A stretch of DNA of 32,063 bases from a virus, in IMG/VR virus record IMGVR_UViG_3300011999_000020, positions 8,587 through 40,649 of that record; one strand, 5' to 3'. This document shows, one piece after another, positions 31,731 to 32,063 of the stretch. Under the pieces are notes generated by a model. That model saw nothing but the letters and a program-made list of their open reading frames with translations, was not told where the DNA came from and did no database searches. Every line of letters begins with the position of its first letter. The first letter of the stretch is position 1. Made by a program: the position numbers and the translations under genes.

Positions 31731-32063
31731 CTACCTGATTTCGAGCTGATCGCAGGGGTAGAATGCGGTGAAGAAACTTTTTATCTTTTCAGAGTTTCCT
31801 TTTCCACCGATTCGCCACTCTTTGATCTCCTCGACGGGGCGTTTTTCTTTGTAGTCGTAGATCGTTACGATCGTTCGACCATCAAGACTTTTGAATGCCC
31901 ACTCGTACCTCACTTTGCCGTCGCCGGAGTACCATGATTCACCATCTTTGGTGCAGTCATGTGGTAATCCAAATCTGTCACACAACTGATTGAAGGTTGT
32001 TTTGATAGATCCTCGTCCACCAGTTCCTATCCGGTCTCGACTCGTTGCTTTTACGAATCTCAT
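31731..32063 (-). CDS. Conserved small phage protein (possibly partial)
   Basis: This frame of 110 residues begins with an ATG at the very last bases of the window, so the true start may lie beyond it. The middle and C-terminus (DGKVRYEWAFKSLDGRTIVTIYDYKEKRP, then EEIKEWRIGGKGNSEKIKSFF) show the pattern W-x-F-x-x-DGT-x-x-T-I-Y-x-Y-K ... W-x-I-GG common in small phage proteins of unknown function. It is followed by a 45-base spacer before the SymE-like gene, where nothing further is seen. Confidence 0.65.
   Translation of the reverse strand: MRFVKATSRDRIGTGGRGSIKTTFNQLCDRFGLPHDCTKDGESWYSGDGKVRYEWAFKSLDGRTIVTIYDYKEKRPVEEIKEWRIGGKGNSEKIKSFFTAFYPCDQLEIR

Noticed and set aside
1-32063. Recoded TGA (Gly or Trp), as in some CPR lineages
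   Set aside because: Several confident genes (SIR2, terminase, Dcm) end in TGA at sensible family lengths, and some stops lie in ATGA overlaps with the next gene.

Overview
The window looks like part of a genome from an uncultivated bacterium. A defence-gene operon lies at the left (positions 1-6317), a lone divergent nuclease-like gene follows (6387-7025), and about 25 kb of tailed-phage DNA fills the rest, with every confident phage gene on the minus strand. Gene starts are mostly preceded by AT-rich sequence without a Shine-Dalgarno motif. TGA is a normal stop: several genes end in TGA, and some do so inside ATGA stop/start overlaps. This argues against the lineages that recode TGA. The tiny phage membrane genes, the start context and the gene style fit a Patescibacteria/CPR host, but that is inference and no taxonomic marker is present.

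Left block (minus strand, one apparent operon): type III restriction-modification Mod (4299-6317) and Res (1403-4294), then a SIR2-family protein (132-1397), then the start of a HerA-like helicase cut by the window edge (1-148). SIR2-HerA is a known anti-phage pair. Here it is joined with 4-16 base gaps and a 17-base overlap to a complete type III R-M system. Divergent from it is a NYN/LabA-type gene whose extended -10 box lies so close to its ATG that the mRNA is probably leaderless.

Phage block, read right to left in transcription order: small early genes (SymE-like fold, a helical protein), a RecA/Sak4-type ATPase, a 260-base structured non-coding island, a replication-initiation protein, a RusA resolvase, a C5 cytosine methyltransferase, two small genes, a ParB-domain N6A/N4C methyltransferase, small and large terminase, portal, three small genes, a terminator, scaffold, major capsid protein, head-tail adaptor, a gp10-like tail hub, two fibre-type proteins, a LysM protein, a large glycine-rich virion protein, and a lysis cassette (coiled-coil/TM protein, amidase, 58-aa membrane protein). 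No tape-measure, tube or sheath gene is seen, so a short-tailed (podovirus-like) virion is the best reading. No integrase or repressor is visible. Whether the phage is integrated beside the defence island or carries it cannot be settled here, and 7026-7116 is the likely boundary.

The most unusual signals are: (i) a repeat with a 29-base core (two copies extended to an identical 45 bases) placed before the portal, scaffold/capsid and tail-fibre gene groups, a candidate phage-specific promoter or control element; (ii) the structured island at 29629-29884, with a tRNA-Leu-like sequence, a candidate H-type pseudoknot and a 17-bp-arm hairpin just upstream of the replication gene; (iii) the Mod-Res-SIR2-HerA operon; and (iv) the same accessory domain inserted in the capsid protein and the tail fibre.
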